Shown: positions 1 to 5,409 of the stretch, piece after piece | Numbering within the stretch: position 1 is the stretch's first letter | Layout: each line of letters begins with the position of its first letter | NCBI GenBank assembly: GCA_050942995.1 | Contig: JBMNOI010000170.1 | Coordinates: 1 to 5,937, forward strand | Reading direction: 5' to 3' | DNA: 5,937 nt | Source of the DNA: JBMNOI01 sp050942995 | GTDB lineage: Bacteria; Chloroflexota; Anaerolineae; UBA1429 | Position numbers and translations under genes: made by a program | The notes under the pieces: generated by a model | Told to the model about the DNA's origin: nothing | Database searches by the model: none | Seen by the model: only the letters and a program-made list of their open reading frames with translations

Positions 1-20
1 CGAGACCGAATAGGAGACCC

Positions 21-1211
21 ATGGCCGTTATTCGCCTGAAACCGGGACGAGAAAAATCGGTGCTCAACCGCCATCCGTGGGTGTTCACCGGCGCCATCGC
101 CGGTACTCGCGGCCGGCGGCCCGAGGGTGGTGAGATCGTCGATGTGGTCGACGCCGACGGCGCCTTTCTGGCGCGAGGCTATTACAACCCGGCGTCACAG
201 ATTGCCGTTCGCCTGCTCACCTGGGACGCCGACGAGCCCATCGATGACGCATTCTGGCAACGCCGACTGGAGGCATCGCTGGCGCGACGTCGGCACTATC
301 CTCCGGCATCGGACACAGCCCGGCGACTGGTGTACGCCGAATCCGACGGGCTGCCGGGACTGGTGGTCGATCAGTACAACGATTGGCTGGTGCTGCAATC
401 GCTCACCCTGGGCATCGAACTGCGCAAAAAGATGCTGGCCGGGCTGCTGGCCGAAATGATGGCGCCGCGGGGCATCTATGAGCGCAGCGATTCGGATGTG
501 CGTAGGCACGAGGGATTGGGCGATGTCACGGGCGTCATGTGGGGTAAAGTGCCCGCGGAGCCCGTCGTCATCCCCGAGGGCGGGCTGCGCTTTGGCGTGG
601 ACCTGCAGCGCGGGCACAAGACCGGCTTTTACCTGGATCAGCGCGAGAACCGCCGCCGAGTCGCCGCCTATTGCACGAACGGCGCTGAGGTGCTCAACGT
701 ATTCTCCTATACCGGTGGATTCGCCGTGTACGCCGCCGCGGCCGGAGCGAGTCGTGTGGTCAACGTCGATAGCTCGGCCGATGCGCTGGCCGCAGCGCGA
801 GAGAACGCCCGCATCAATGGGTTCGAGCGCGAGACCGACGGGTATGTAGAAGGTGACGCCTTTCAGGTGCTGCGCGAATACCGCGACCGGGCACGGCAGT
901 TCGACGTGGTGATCCTGGATCCGCCCAAGTTCGCTTTCTCCCGAGGGCAGGTACAGGCCGCCACCCGCGGCTACAAGGACATCAACATGCTGGCCATGCG
1001 ACTGCTGCGTCCCGGGGGTACGCTGTGCACCTTTTCCTGTTCGGGGCTGGTCAGCGAGGATCTGTTCCAGAAGGTGCTGTTCGGCGCCAGCGTGGACGCC
1101 GGCCGTGAGGTGCGCATTCTGGAGCGGCTGGGGCAGGGCGGCGATCACCCGGTGCTGCTGACCTTTCCCGAAGCGGCCTATCTGAAGGGGTTCATCTGTC
1201 GGGTAGAGTGA
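21..1211 (+). CDS. rlmI: 23S rRNA (cytosine-C5)-methyltransferase, RlmI family
   Basis: Class I SAM-dependent methyltransferase of the RlmI/YccW family, which in E. coli makes m5C1962 in 23S rRNA in the cytosol. The 396-residue length matches full-length family members. An N-terminal PUA-like RNA-binding region (about residues 1-75, with RHPWVFTGAI) is followed by a central linking domain (to about 185) and the methyltransferase fold. Visible motifs are GHKTGFYLDQRENR (199-211 region), the SAM-binding loop VLNVFSYTGGF (224-234), the acidic ribose-binding strand ending VNVDSS, DPPKF (300-304) and FSCSG (338-342). Cys340 is the expected catalytic nucleophile, and the C-terminal DHPVLLTFPE/YLKGF signature is intact. 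The ATG at 21 has TAGGAGA at 11-17, a slightly short spacing. The DUF1622 gene follows after 10 nt, so the two are probably co-transcribed. The family is secure; the exact target base is inferred from E. coli. Confidence 0.93.
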   Translation: MAVIRLKPGREKSVLNRHPWVFTGAIAGTRGRRPEGGEIVDVVDADGAFLARGYYNPASQIAVRLLTWDADEPIDDAFWQRRLEASLARRRHYPPASDTARRLVYAESDGLPGLVVDQYNDWLVLQSLTLGIELRKKMLAGLLAEMMAPRGIYERSDSDVRRHEGLGDVTGVMWGKVPAEPVVIPEGGLRFGVDLQRGHKTGFYLDQRENRRRVAAYCTNGAEVLNVFSYTGGFAVYAAAAGASRVVNVDSSADALAAARENARINGFERETDGYVEGDAFQVLREYRDRARQFDVVILDPPKFAFSRGQVQAATRGYKDINMLAMRLLRPGGTLCTFSCSGLVSEDLFQKVLFGASVDAGREVRILERLGQGGDHPVLLTFPEAAYLKGFICRVE

Positions 1212-1221
1212 GAGGAGTGGC

Positions 1222-1563
1222 ATGACCGAGATCGTCCATGCCGTCATCTCGTACCTGATCCTGCTGGCCGAGGCGAGCAGCGCGCTGGTGGTCACCGTCG
1301 GCGTCGTGCGGGCGGCGGCACAGTTCGTACAAAGCTATTTTCGACGCGATCCGGCCGAGATGGGGCCGGTACGGCTGCGCCTGGGGCAGAGCCTGGTCAT
1401 GGCGCTGGAGTTTCAGGTGGGCGCCGATATTATGCGGACGGCGCTCTCGTTCACATGGGATGATCTACTCCGACTGGCCGCGCTGGTTGTCCTGCGCACC
1501 GTGTTGAGCCTGGCCCTAGAGCACGAGCTGCGCCTGATCGCCAGACGGGCGGAGGTACGATAG
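1222..1563 (+). CDS. DUF1622 family small membrane protein
   Basis: A 113-residue protein with the features of the DUF1622 family (PF07784), whose function is not known. A hydrophobic N-terminal segment (about residues 7-30) suggests one membrane helix. A short basic stretch (FRRDP, 40-44) follows, then the family's most recognisable block: RLRLGQSLVMALEFQVGADI (51-70), TWDDLLRLAALVVLRTVLS (78-96) and ELRLI (102-106). The second hydrophobic stretch at about 82-99 is a probable second helix. AGAGGAG at 1211-1217 overlaps the rlmI stop codon and is the ribosome binding site for the ATG at 1222, so this gene is probably in the rlmI transcript. Co-location with rlmI gives no clear functional hint. 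The family call rests on motif memory without a profile search. Confidence 0.85.
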   Translation: MTEIVHAVISYLILLAEASSALVVTVGVVRAAAQFVQSYFRRDPAEMGPVRLRLGQSLVMALEFQVGADIMRTALSFTWDDLLRLAALVVLRTVLSLALEHELRLIARRAEVR

Positions 1564-1581
1564 GCGAGCCGATGCGGCGTA

Positions 1582-2109
1582 TTACGCCTTGCCCCGCCTG
1601 ATCCAGGGGCGAAACAGCGGATGCGTCGTCTGCACGCCGTAGGCCGGCAACAGGCGTTGCGCCACAAGCTCTCGATTCACCAGGAGCACCAGCAGGAACA
1701 CCCCCTGGACGAGATAGCGGCTGACGCCCAACCCCACCGCGATGCCGTTGGCATCCCCCCCATAAAGGAACGGCCCGATAGAGAGATTGAACGCATCCAG
1801 AAGCAAAAAGAGCAGGGTGACATAGTACGCCAGCACCCTGGATGTCGGGCCAAGCCGCGCAAGACGCCCGCTCGATGCGAGCAACAGATAGCCGATGGCC
1901 AAAGTCGCCAGATTGCCCACCCCAGAGATGAGGGCCCACTGAACGCCGCCGCGCTCCTCAACCGGCGTTCGAAAAATCACCTCCAGGCCGTAGGGCCTGA
2001 CGTAAAAAGCTTCATACTCGCCATACGACAGGGCGACGAGGGCATGCGCACCCTCGTGGATCACGGCATAAAGGGCAACGGCCAGGATAAATAACAACCA
2101 TCGCTTCAT
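1582..2109 (-). CDS. M50-like (site-2 protease type) integral membrane protein
   Basis: A 175-residue, strongly hydrophobic protein with about four membrane segments (roughly residues 4-28, 57-79, 91-107 and 123-146). The first helix contains HEGAH (18-22), an HExxH zinc-binding and catalytic motif placed inside a membrane helix as in M50 peptidases. A second element, Asn108-x4-Pro113 followed by GGD (117-119), resembles the NxxP...DG motif that supplies the third zinc ligand in this family. No PDZ or CBS domain is present, so it is a minimal form. The basic C-terminus (RRGKA) is probably cytoplasmic. The ATG at 2109 is preceded by GAAAGG. The osmC-like gene lies 41 nt upstream on the same strand, so they may share a transcript. 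Family M50-like is an inference from two short motifs; no substrate can be named, and a non-proteolytic homologue is possible. Confidence 0.7.
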   Translation of the reverse strand: MKRWLLFILAVALYAVIHEGAHALVALSYGEYEAFYVRPYGLEVIFRTPVEERGGVQWALISGVGNLATLAIGYLLLASSGRLARLGPTSRVLAYYVTLLFLLLDAFNLSIGPFLYGGDANGIAVGLGVSRYLVQGVFLLVLLVNRELVAQRLLPAYGVQTTHPLFRPWIRRGKA

Positions 2110-2150
2110 CGAGGGGCCTTTCGTTGATTCATTGATGATGCCGGTCGTCC

Positions 2151-2555
2151 TCAGCCTTCTATGATCTCGAAATCGCTCTCGATCTCAACCGCATCGCGCA
2201 GTGTGGCGTATACGGCGCAATACTTTTCCTCGCTCAATTCGATGGCACGCCTGACGCGTTTTGGATCGATGTTACGCCCGGTGATGCGATAGCAAAGGCG
2301 AATACGACGAAACCGCCATGGCGCCTCATCCTCGCGGTCGCTCTCGGCTATCACCTGCACGGTCGAGATCTCTTGCCGCTGCTTGCGCAAGATGCTGACG
2401 ACATCCCACACCGTACAGCCCGCCAGGCTCAGGGGCAACATGGCAGCCGCGCTCACCCCCACCGGACGGCCCATCACCACGGGGAAGCCGCGATGGTCGC
2501 GCCCCAGAAAGGCTTCGTCACCGATCCAGTCCACACATACCTGTTCTGTAGCCAT
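2151..2555 (-). CDS. OsmC family protein
   Basis: A 134-residue OsmC/Ohr-superfamily protein. These are cytosolic thiol enzymes; the best studied reduce organic hydroperoxides, while YhfA-type members have unclear substrates. Numbering from the ATG at 2555, the two conserved cysteines are visible. Cys47 sits in LAGCTVWDVVSILRKQRQ at the start of the long central helix, and Cys113 in EEKYCAVYATLRDAVEI. The NIDPKRVRRAIELSEEKYC stretch is the usual second helix of the fold. Length is typical. A GTG at 2558 directly precedes the ATG; the ATG is preferred because GGGAAG (2565-2560) is then 4 nt away, while it would almost touch the GTG. A candidate promoter lies just upstream at 2591-2619. The CTVWDVV/EKYC pattern resembles the general OsmC/YhfA group more than Ohr, so the peroxide-reducing role is not assured. 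Confidence 0.87.
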   Translation of the reverse strand: MATEQVCVDWIGDEAFLGRDHRGFPVVMGRPVGVSAAAMLPLSLAGCTVWDVVSILRKQRQEISTVQVIAESDREDEAPWRFRRIRLCYRITGRNIDPKRVRRAIELSEEKYCAVYATLRDAVEIESDFEIIEG

Positions 2556-2590
2556 CACTCTTCCCGTCTACTTTGGAGTCTCTTTATCCT

Positions 2591-2619
2591 ATTATGGGTA
2601 AAAAGTCGGAGCAGATCAA
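2591..2619 (-). promoter_or_regulatory. Candidate sigma70 promoter for the OsmC-family gene
   Basis: Read on the minus strand, TTGATC (2619-2614) and CATAAT (2596-2591) are separated by 17 nt, in a locally AT-rich patch that stands out from the GC-rich background. The expected start of transcription, near 2584, would leave a leader of about 30 nt before the OsmC ATG. The -10 box is a moderate match. The site lies between the OsmC start and the stop codon of the upstream SnoaL-like gene, so it would let osmC and the M50-like gene be expressed separately from that gene. Confidence 0.45.
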
Positions 2620-2664
2620 GCGCCCGCCGCTCTATGCTGCGAAAAAGTCATTGGCGTTGCGACC

Positions 2665-3102
2665 TCATTGTGGCAGAGTGACCGCCCCCAGTTGCAGAAG
2701 CAGACTCAGGTTATCAGACACGCCGCGCTCTTCCACCACCCGGCCGGCGACGATGCGATACATGGTGATGCCCGAAACCCGCACCGACCGTCCACCGGGC
2801 GAAACGCCGTACAGCTCGCCCTGCATATGGGTGGCGATATAGGTCCAGGCGACGACGGCCCGACCTACCTCGCCCTCGACACCGGCCACCATATCATCGA
2901 TGCGAATCTGCATGTCGGGAAAGCTGGCGTGGGTCTGGTTCAATATCGCCTTGAGGCGTTCGGCTCCGTAAATCGGTGTGGGGAAATGTGTATACGAGAC
3001 GACGATGTCGGGCGCGGCCAGTTCATCGACCACACCGGCGCCGCCCGCGTTCCAGGCGCCGATAAAACGGGTAGCGATCGCCACAATCTCATTCTCAGTC
3101 AT
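2665..3102 (-). CDS. SnoaL-like / ester cyclase family protein
   Basis: A 145-residue protein of the NTF2-like superfamily, closest by eye to the SnoaL-like polyketide cyclase / ester cyclase group (PF07366). Family features are the N-terminal helix with FIGAWNAGG (13-21), LAAPDIVVSY (28-37), GAERLKAIL (46-54) followed by ASFPDMQIRIDDMVA (59-73), the strand pair AVVAWTYIATHMQGELYGV (82-100), the SVRVSGITMYRIVAGRVVEE hairpin (106-125), and the closing SDNLSLLLQLG (129-139), whose Asp130 is near the usual catalytic acid. No polyketide genes lie nearby, so a true cyclase role is unlikely to be readable here; many such proteins are uncharacterised. The ATG at 3102 is chosen over an in-frame start at 3126 because GGGAGG sits 6 nt before it, inside the longer reading frame. 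It is transcribed divergently from the riboswitch operon. Confidence 0.82.
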   Translation of the reverse strand: MTENEIVAIATRFIGAWNAGGAGVVDELAAPDIVVSYTHFPTPIYGAERLKAILNQTHASFPDMQIRIDDMVAGVEGEVGRAVVAWTYIATHMQGELYGVSPGGRSVRVSGITMYRIVAGRVVEERGVSDNLSLLLQLGAVTLPQ

Positions 3103-3140
3103 GGCATACCTCCCGGCCAGACACAATTCATCCCGGGCGC

Positions 3141-3169
3141 ATGGTAGCCCTGATGGAAAAGAGGGTCAA
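3141..3169 (-). promoter_or_regulatory. Candidate sigma70 promoter for the SnoaL-like gene
   Basis: On the minus strand TTGACC (3169-3164) and TACCAT (3146-3141) are separated by an optimal 17 nt. Transcription would start near 3133, giving a leader of about 30 nt with the GGGAGG ribosome binding site before the ATG at 3102. The -35 box is strong and the -10 box moderate. It also supports 3102 rather than 3126 as the start, since 3126 would leave almost no leader. Confidence 0.5.
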
Positions 3170-3193
3170 GCATAGCGAACGTCGGCAGCCGGC

Positions 3194-3224
3194 AAGGTGG
3201 CACAAGCCGCAAAACACCCACCTT
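3194..3224. repeat. Inverted repeat in the divergent intergenic region
   Basis: AAGGTGG (3194-3200) and CCACCTT (3218-3224) form a perfect 7-bp inverted repeat with a 17-nt centre. It lies between the divergent promoters, upstream of both. It could be an operator for a dimeric regulator or chance; no known operator is recognised. Confidence 0.3.
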
Positions 3225-3252
3225 CCGAGGGGCGAATGCCAATCGACCATGA

Positions 3253-3275
3253 CGCGCCTCTGAGTGGTGGGCGCG
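3253..3275. repeat. Inverted repeat just upstream of the riboswitch promoter
   Basis: CGCGCC (3253-3258) and GGCGCG (3270-3275) form a perfect 6-bp inverted repeat with an 11-nt centre, ending 5 nt before the -35 box of the plus-strand promoter. The position suits an activator or regulator site, but short GC-only repeats are common by chance in GC-rich DNA. Confidence 0.28.
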
Positions 3276-3280
3276 ATTCC

Positions 3281-3308
3281 TTGACAAATCGCCTGTCCGC
3301 GCTACAAT
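3281..3308 (+). promoter_or_regulatory. Strong sigma70 promoter of the FMN-riboswitch operon
   Basis: A consensus -35 box TTGACA (3281-3286) and a near-consensus -10 box TACAAT (3303-3308) are separated by 16 nt. The expected transcription start is near 3315, about 18 nt before the first base of the riboswitch P1 helix, so the whole aptamer is in the transcript. The sequence from 3305 to 3330 is AT-rich, as is usual at a start site. It is the best promoter match in the window, consistent with control left to the downstream riboswitch. Confidence 0.8.
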
Positions 3309-3332
3309 ATGTGTCAGAATATGATATGAACA

Positions 3333-3483
3333 GCCTTCGGGGCAGGGTGAGGCGTCGCCCCACGCGGACGACGTCAATTCCCGATCGGCGGTATGGCAGG
3401 CGAGACCTGCCGAGCCCGCGAGCCAGTCATGGCAGACCCGGTGAGACGCCGGGGCCGACGGTACAGTCCGGATGAAAGAAGGC
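3333..3483 (+). promoter_or_regulatory. FMN riboswitch (RFN element) aptamer
   Basis: The conserved blocks of the RFN element are present in order: CTTCGGGGCAGGGTGA (3335-3350), ATTCCCGATCGGCGGT (3377-3392), GAGCCCGCGAGCC (3412-3424), CCGGTGAGACGCCGG, GCCGACGGTACAGTCCGGAT (3454-3473) and GAAAGAAGGC (3474-3483). P1 pairs GCCTT (3333-3337) with AAGGC (3479-3483). P3 has a 6-bp extension, GGCAGG (3395-3400) with CCTGCC (3406-3411). The P5-type arm pairs CCCGG (3437-3441) with CCGGG (3449-3453). P2 carries an insertion of about 25 nt, where GGCGTCG (3351-3357) pairs with CGACGTC (3369-3375) including one G-U pair. This family binds FMN and turns off riboflavin synthesis or uptake genes; here it precedes an ABC importer. 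Confidence 0.95.
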
Positions 3484-3502
3484 ATGCGCCGGTACGGCGC
3501 GT
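3484..3502 (+). promoter_or_regulatory. Linker hairpin between aptamer and terminator
   Basis: GCGCC (3486-3490) and GGCGC (3496-3500) form a GC-only stem around a GGTAC loop, extendable by a U-G and an A-U pair to 3484 and 3502. It starts immediately after the 3' strand of riboswitch P1, so it would stack on P1 when the aptamer is folded. It has no U-tract and is not itself a terminator. Its role in the expression platform, as a spacer or a pausing element, is inference. Confidence 0.5.
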
Positions 3503-3515
3503 CAGGGTGCGTCAT

Positions 3516-3552
3516 CGCCCCGTGGCTGTTCTCACAGCACGGGGTGTTTTTT
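3516..3552 (+). terminator. Riboswitch intrinsic terminator / ribosome-site sequestor
   Basis: CCCCGTG (3518-3524) pairs perfectly with CACGGGG (3538-3544), flanked by C-G and G-U pairs (3516-3517 with 3545-3546). It is extended inward, past a bulged G, by CTGT (3526-3529) with ACAG (3534-3537) around a TCTC loop. Six T residues (3547-3552) follow, a standard intrinsic terminator. The U-tract ends directly before the ribX ATG at 3553. GGGG at 3541-3544, 8 nt before that ATG, is the only Shine-Dalgarno-like sequence available and lies in the 3' arm, so the same hairpin could also block translation. It is the expected OFF structure when FMN is bound. Confidence 0.9.
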
Positions 3553-4377
3553 ATGCAAGAGAGCAAAAGGCTTGAGCAAAGCGCGACGGCGTGCCCCGAA
3601 CGCGCGCCGAAAGGTCGCCCCATCATCTGGGAACAGGGATTGGTGCCGCTGATCTTGCTGGTTGTGGTGGGCCTGTGGGAGCTATTGGTGCGCTGGCGTT
3701 CTTATCCGGCGTTCATCCTGCCGACGCCGGGGCAGGTGGTGGCCCGTTTTGGGGTGGCCGTGCAGGATGGCAGCCTGCGGCTGCACACGCTGGTCACCCT
3801 GCAAGAGATCTTTTTAGGGCTGGCCCTGGGACTGAGCGTGGCCGTGGTGCTGGGTTACGCCCTGGCCAAGTCGCGAACACTGGAGCGCGTGGTCGCGCCC
3901 TATATCGTCGCCTCACAGGCGGTGCCTATCGTGGCGCTGGCGCCGTTGCTGGTCATCTGGTTCGGCGCCGGCAGCCTCTCCAAAGTGCTGGTATGCGCCC
4001 TGACCCTCTTTTTCCCCGTACTGATCAACACCATGGTGGGCATTCGCAACGTCGATGCCGAATTGATGGACCTGATGCGCTCACTGCAGGCCACCCGCTG
4101 GCAGATCTTTTGTCATCTGGAGTTACCCGCCGCGCTGCCCGTACTACTGGGTGGGCTCAAGGTAGGCGTCACCCTCTCGGTGATCGGTGCGGTGGTGGGC
4201 GAATTTGTGGGCTCGGATCGAGGGCTGGGCTTTCTCATCAATCTGGCCCGCGGCCTGTTCGATACGCCGCTCATGTTCGTCGCCCTGTTTACTCTCATGG
4301 TCATCGCGCTGGCGCTCTATCTGGCGGTCTCGGCTCTGGAGGCCTCGCTGCTCAGATGGCGCCTGCCTGAGGAATAA
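3553..4377 (+). CDS. ribX: ABC transporter permease, RibX-like (riboflavin uptake)
   Basis: A 274-residue inner-membrane permease of the binding-protein-dependent family that includes SsuC, TauC, ThiX and RibX. About six membrane helices are visible (roughly residues 28-47, 79-104, 113-137, 142-163, 197-220 and 240-263). Family motifs are FILPTPGQV (54-62), SQAVPIVALAPLLVIWFGAG (121-140), and the EAA-type cytoplasmic loop around 169-198 (ELMDLMRSLQATRWQIF, LPAALP) that docks the ATPase, then EFVGSDRGLGFLI (217-229). The riflavin-type assignment comes from context: an FMN riboswitch directly upstream and a RibY-like lipoprotein downstream, the arrangement described for RibXY in Chloroflexus. 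The sequence alone cannot separate RibX from ThiX-like permeases. The ATG at 3553 is used; an in-frame ATG at 3472 lies inside the riboswitch and is rejected. Confidence 0.82.
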   Translation: MQESKRLEQSATACPERAPKGRPIIWEQGLVPLILLVVVGLWELLVRWRSYPAFILPTPGQVVARFGVAVQDGSLRLHTLVTLQEIFLGLALGLSVAVVLGYALAKSRTLERVVAPYIVASQAVPIVALAPLLVIWFGAGSLSKVLVCALTLFFPVLINTMVGIRNVDAELMDLMRSLQATRWQIFCHLELPAALPVLLGGLKVGVTLSVIGAVVGEFVGSDRGLGFLINLARGLFDTPLMFVALFTLMVIALALYLAVSALEASLLRWRLPEE

Positions 4378-4407
4378 GATATCCCACTCATTCTGGAGGA
4401 ACCGACT

Positions 4408-5409
4408 GTGAAAGGAATTCACATTACCGCTCTGCTTCTGCTCATCGTGGCGTTGCTGGTGACGGGCTGCGCCGCCCGGCCAGAGACGCCGGCTGCCGCA
4501 GATCCCGTGGACGCTCCGTTGCGCACAGTCACCATCGCCATGGGCTTTATCCCCAACGTCCAGTTCACGCCCATGTATGTCGCCATGGAGCGAGGCTATT
4601 TCGCCGATGAAGGCATCGAGGTCGAGCTGGATTACGGCATGGAGACCGATTTGTTGCAGCTCGTGGGCGCCAATCAGATCCAGTTCGCCATCGGCAGCGG
4701 TGACCAGGTTGTGCTGGCGCGGGGCAACGGGCTGCCGGTGACCTATGTGTTCAACTGGTACGGCCGCTTCCCGGTGTGCGTGGTCTCTATGGCCGACGCC
4801 GGCATCGACGAGCCCGCCGACCTGGTCGGTCGCACCGTGGGCACGCCGGCGCTGCAGGGCGCCAGCCACATCGGCTGGCTGGCCTTTCTGGATGAGGTGG
4901 GCATCGCCCCGGAGGATATCGACCTGCAGGTGATCGGCTATACCCAGGTCGCCAGTCTGATAGAGAACCGCGTAGATGCCACCGTGAGCTATGTGCTGAA
5001 CGAGCCGGTACAGCTCGTCCACTCGGGATATGATATCAATGTGTTCTATCTGGATCAGTACACTCACCTGGTGTCCAACGGCATCATCACCAACGATCAG
5101 ACCATCGAGGACGATCCGGAACTGGTACAGGCGGTGGTGCGGGCTTTTTTGCGGGGCCTGGAAGACACCATCAACGATCCCGACGGCGCCTTTGAGATCG
5201 CCCGGCGGGCCATCCCCGAGATGGATGACGAGTCGGCCGAGCTGCAACGTGAGGTATTGCGTGCGGCCGCCGATTTCTGGCGCGTCGATCGTCTGGGGTT
5301 CAGCGATCCGACGCACTGGGCCGAGTCGATAGAAATCCTGACCGGACTGGGCCTGCTCACCGGCGAGATCGATCCGGAAGACCTCTACACGAACCGGTTT
5401 ATCCCATGA
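4408..5409 (+). CDS. ribY: ABC transporter substrate-binding lipoprotein, RibY-like (NMT1/THI5 family)
   Basis: A 333-residue extracytoplasmic solute-binding lipoprotein. It has a signal peptide (residues 1-20) and lipobox LVTGC, so Cys21 is the lipidated anchor, followed by an Ala/Pro-rich linker to about 37. The mature part is NMT1/THI5-like: VTIAMGFIPNVQFTPMYVAM (41-60), ERGYFADEGIEVEL (61-74), the LLQLVGANQIQFAIGSGDQV lobe (82-101), a second lobe from about 115 to 225, and a closing YTNRFIP (327-333) typical of the family. NMT1-like binding proteins capture small ring compounds such as pyrimidine thiamin precursors, sulfonates or riboflavin; the FMN riboswitch points to riboflavin. It starts with GTG at 4408, 7 nt after GGAGGA (4395-4400), and lies 30 nt after ribX. 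Its stop overlaps the ATPase start. Ligand assignment is contextual. Confidence 0.82.
   Translation: MKGIHITALLLLIVALLVTGCAARPETPAAADPVDAPLRTVTIAMGFIPNVQFTPMYVAMERGYFADEGIEVELDYGMETDLLQLVGANQIQFAIGSGDQVVLARGNGLPVTYVFNWYGRFPVCVVSMADAGIDEPADLVGRTVGTPALQGASHIGWLAFLDEVGIAPEDIDLQVIGYTQVASLIENRVDATVSYVLNEPVQLVHSGYDINVFYLDQYTHLVSNGIITNDQTIEDDPELVQAVVRAFLRGLEDTINDPDGAFEIARRAIPEMDDESAELQREVLRAAADFWRVDRLGFSDPTHWAESIEILTGLGLLTGEIDPEDLYTNRFIP

Noticed and set aside
195..1295. Long minus-strand open frame of 366 codons opposite rlmI
   Set aside because: It lies antisense to a complete, motif-rich rlmI, has no recognisable domain and has the composition of a GC-rich shadow frame.
1576..1588. GGCGTA-T-TACGCC palindrome between the converging genes, as a bidirectional terminator
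   Set aside because: The loop is too small for the full stem, only about four GC pairs remain once a loop is allowed, and there is no T-tract on either strand.
2600..2664. Terminator after the SnoaL-like gene on the minus strand (GCAG...AGCG/CGCT...CTGC then T5)
   Set aside because: The stem is broken by unpaired stretches and the T-run starts several bases after it. It also overlaps the -35 box of the candidate OsmC promoter. The evidence is too weak to list as a feature.
3103..3126. Longer start for the SnoaL-like protein with 8 extra residues
   Set aside because: The GGGAGG ribosome site lies inside the extension and points to the ATG at 3102. The extension would also nearly reach the predicted transcription start.
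3472..3552. In-frame upstream start giving a 301-residue RibX with 27 extra residues
   Set aside because: This ATG is part of the conserved riboswitch GGATGAAAGAAGG block, and the extra codons cross P1, the linker hairpin and the terminator. The extension is not permease-like. The start at 3553 is preferred.
3099..3626. Minus-strand open frame of 175 codons across the intergenic region
   Set aside because: It runs opposite the promoter, riboswitch and terminator and into ribX, and shows no protein family signal.
4144..5316. Long minus-strand open frame of 390 codons opposite ribX and ribY
   Set aside because: It is antisense to two clearly real transporter genes, rich in His, Gln and Asp as expected for a shadow, and has no domain.
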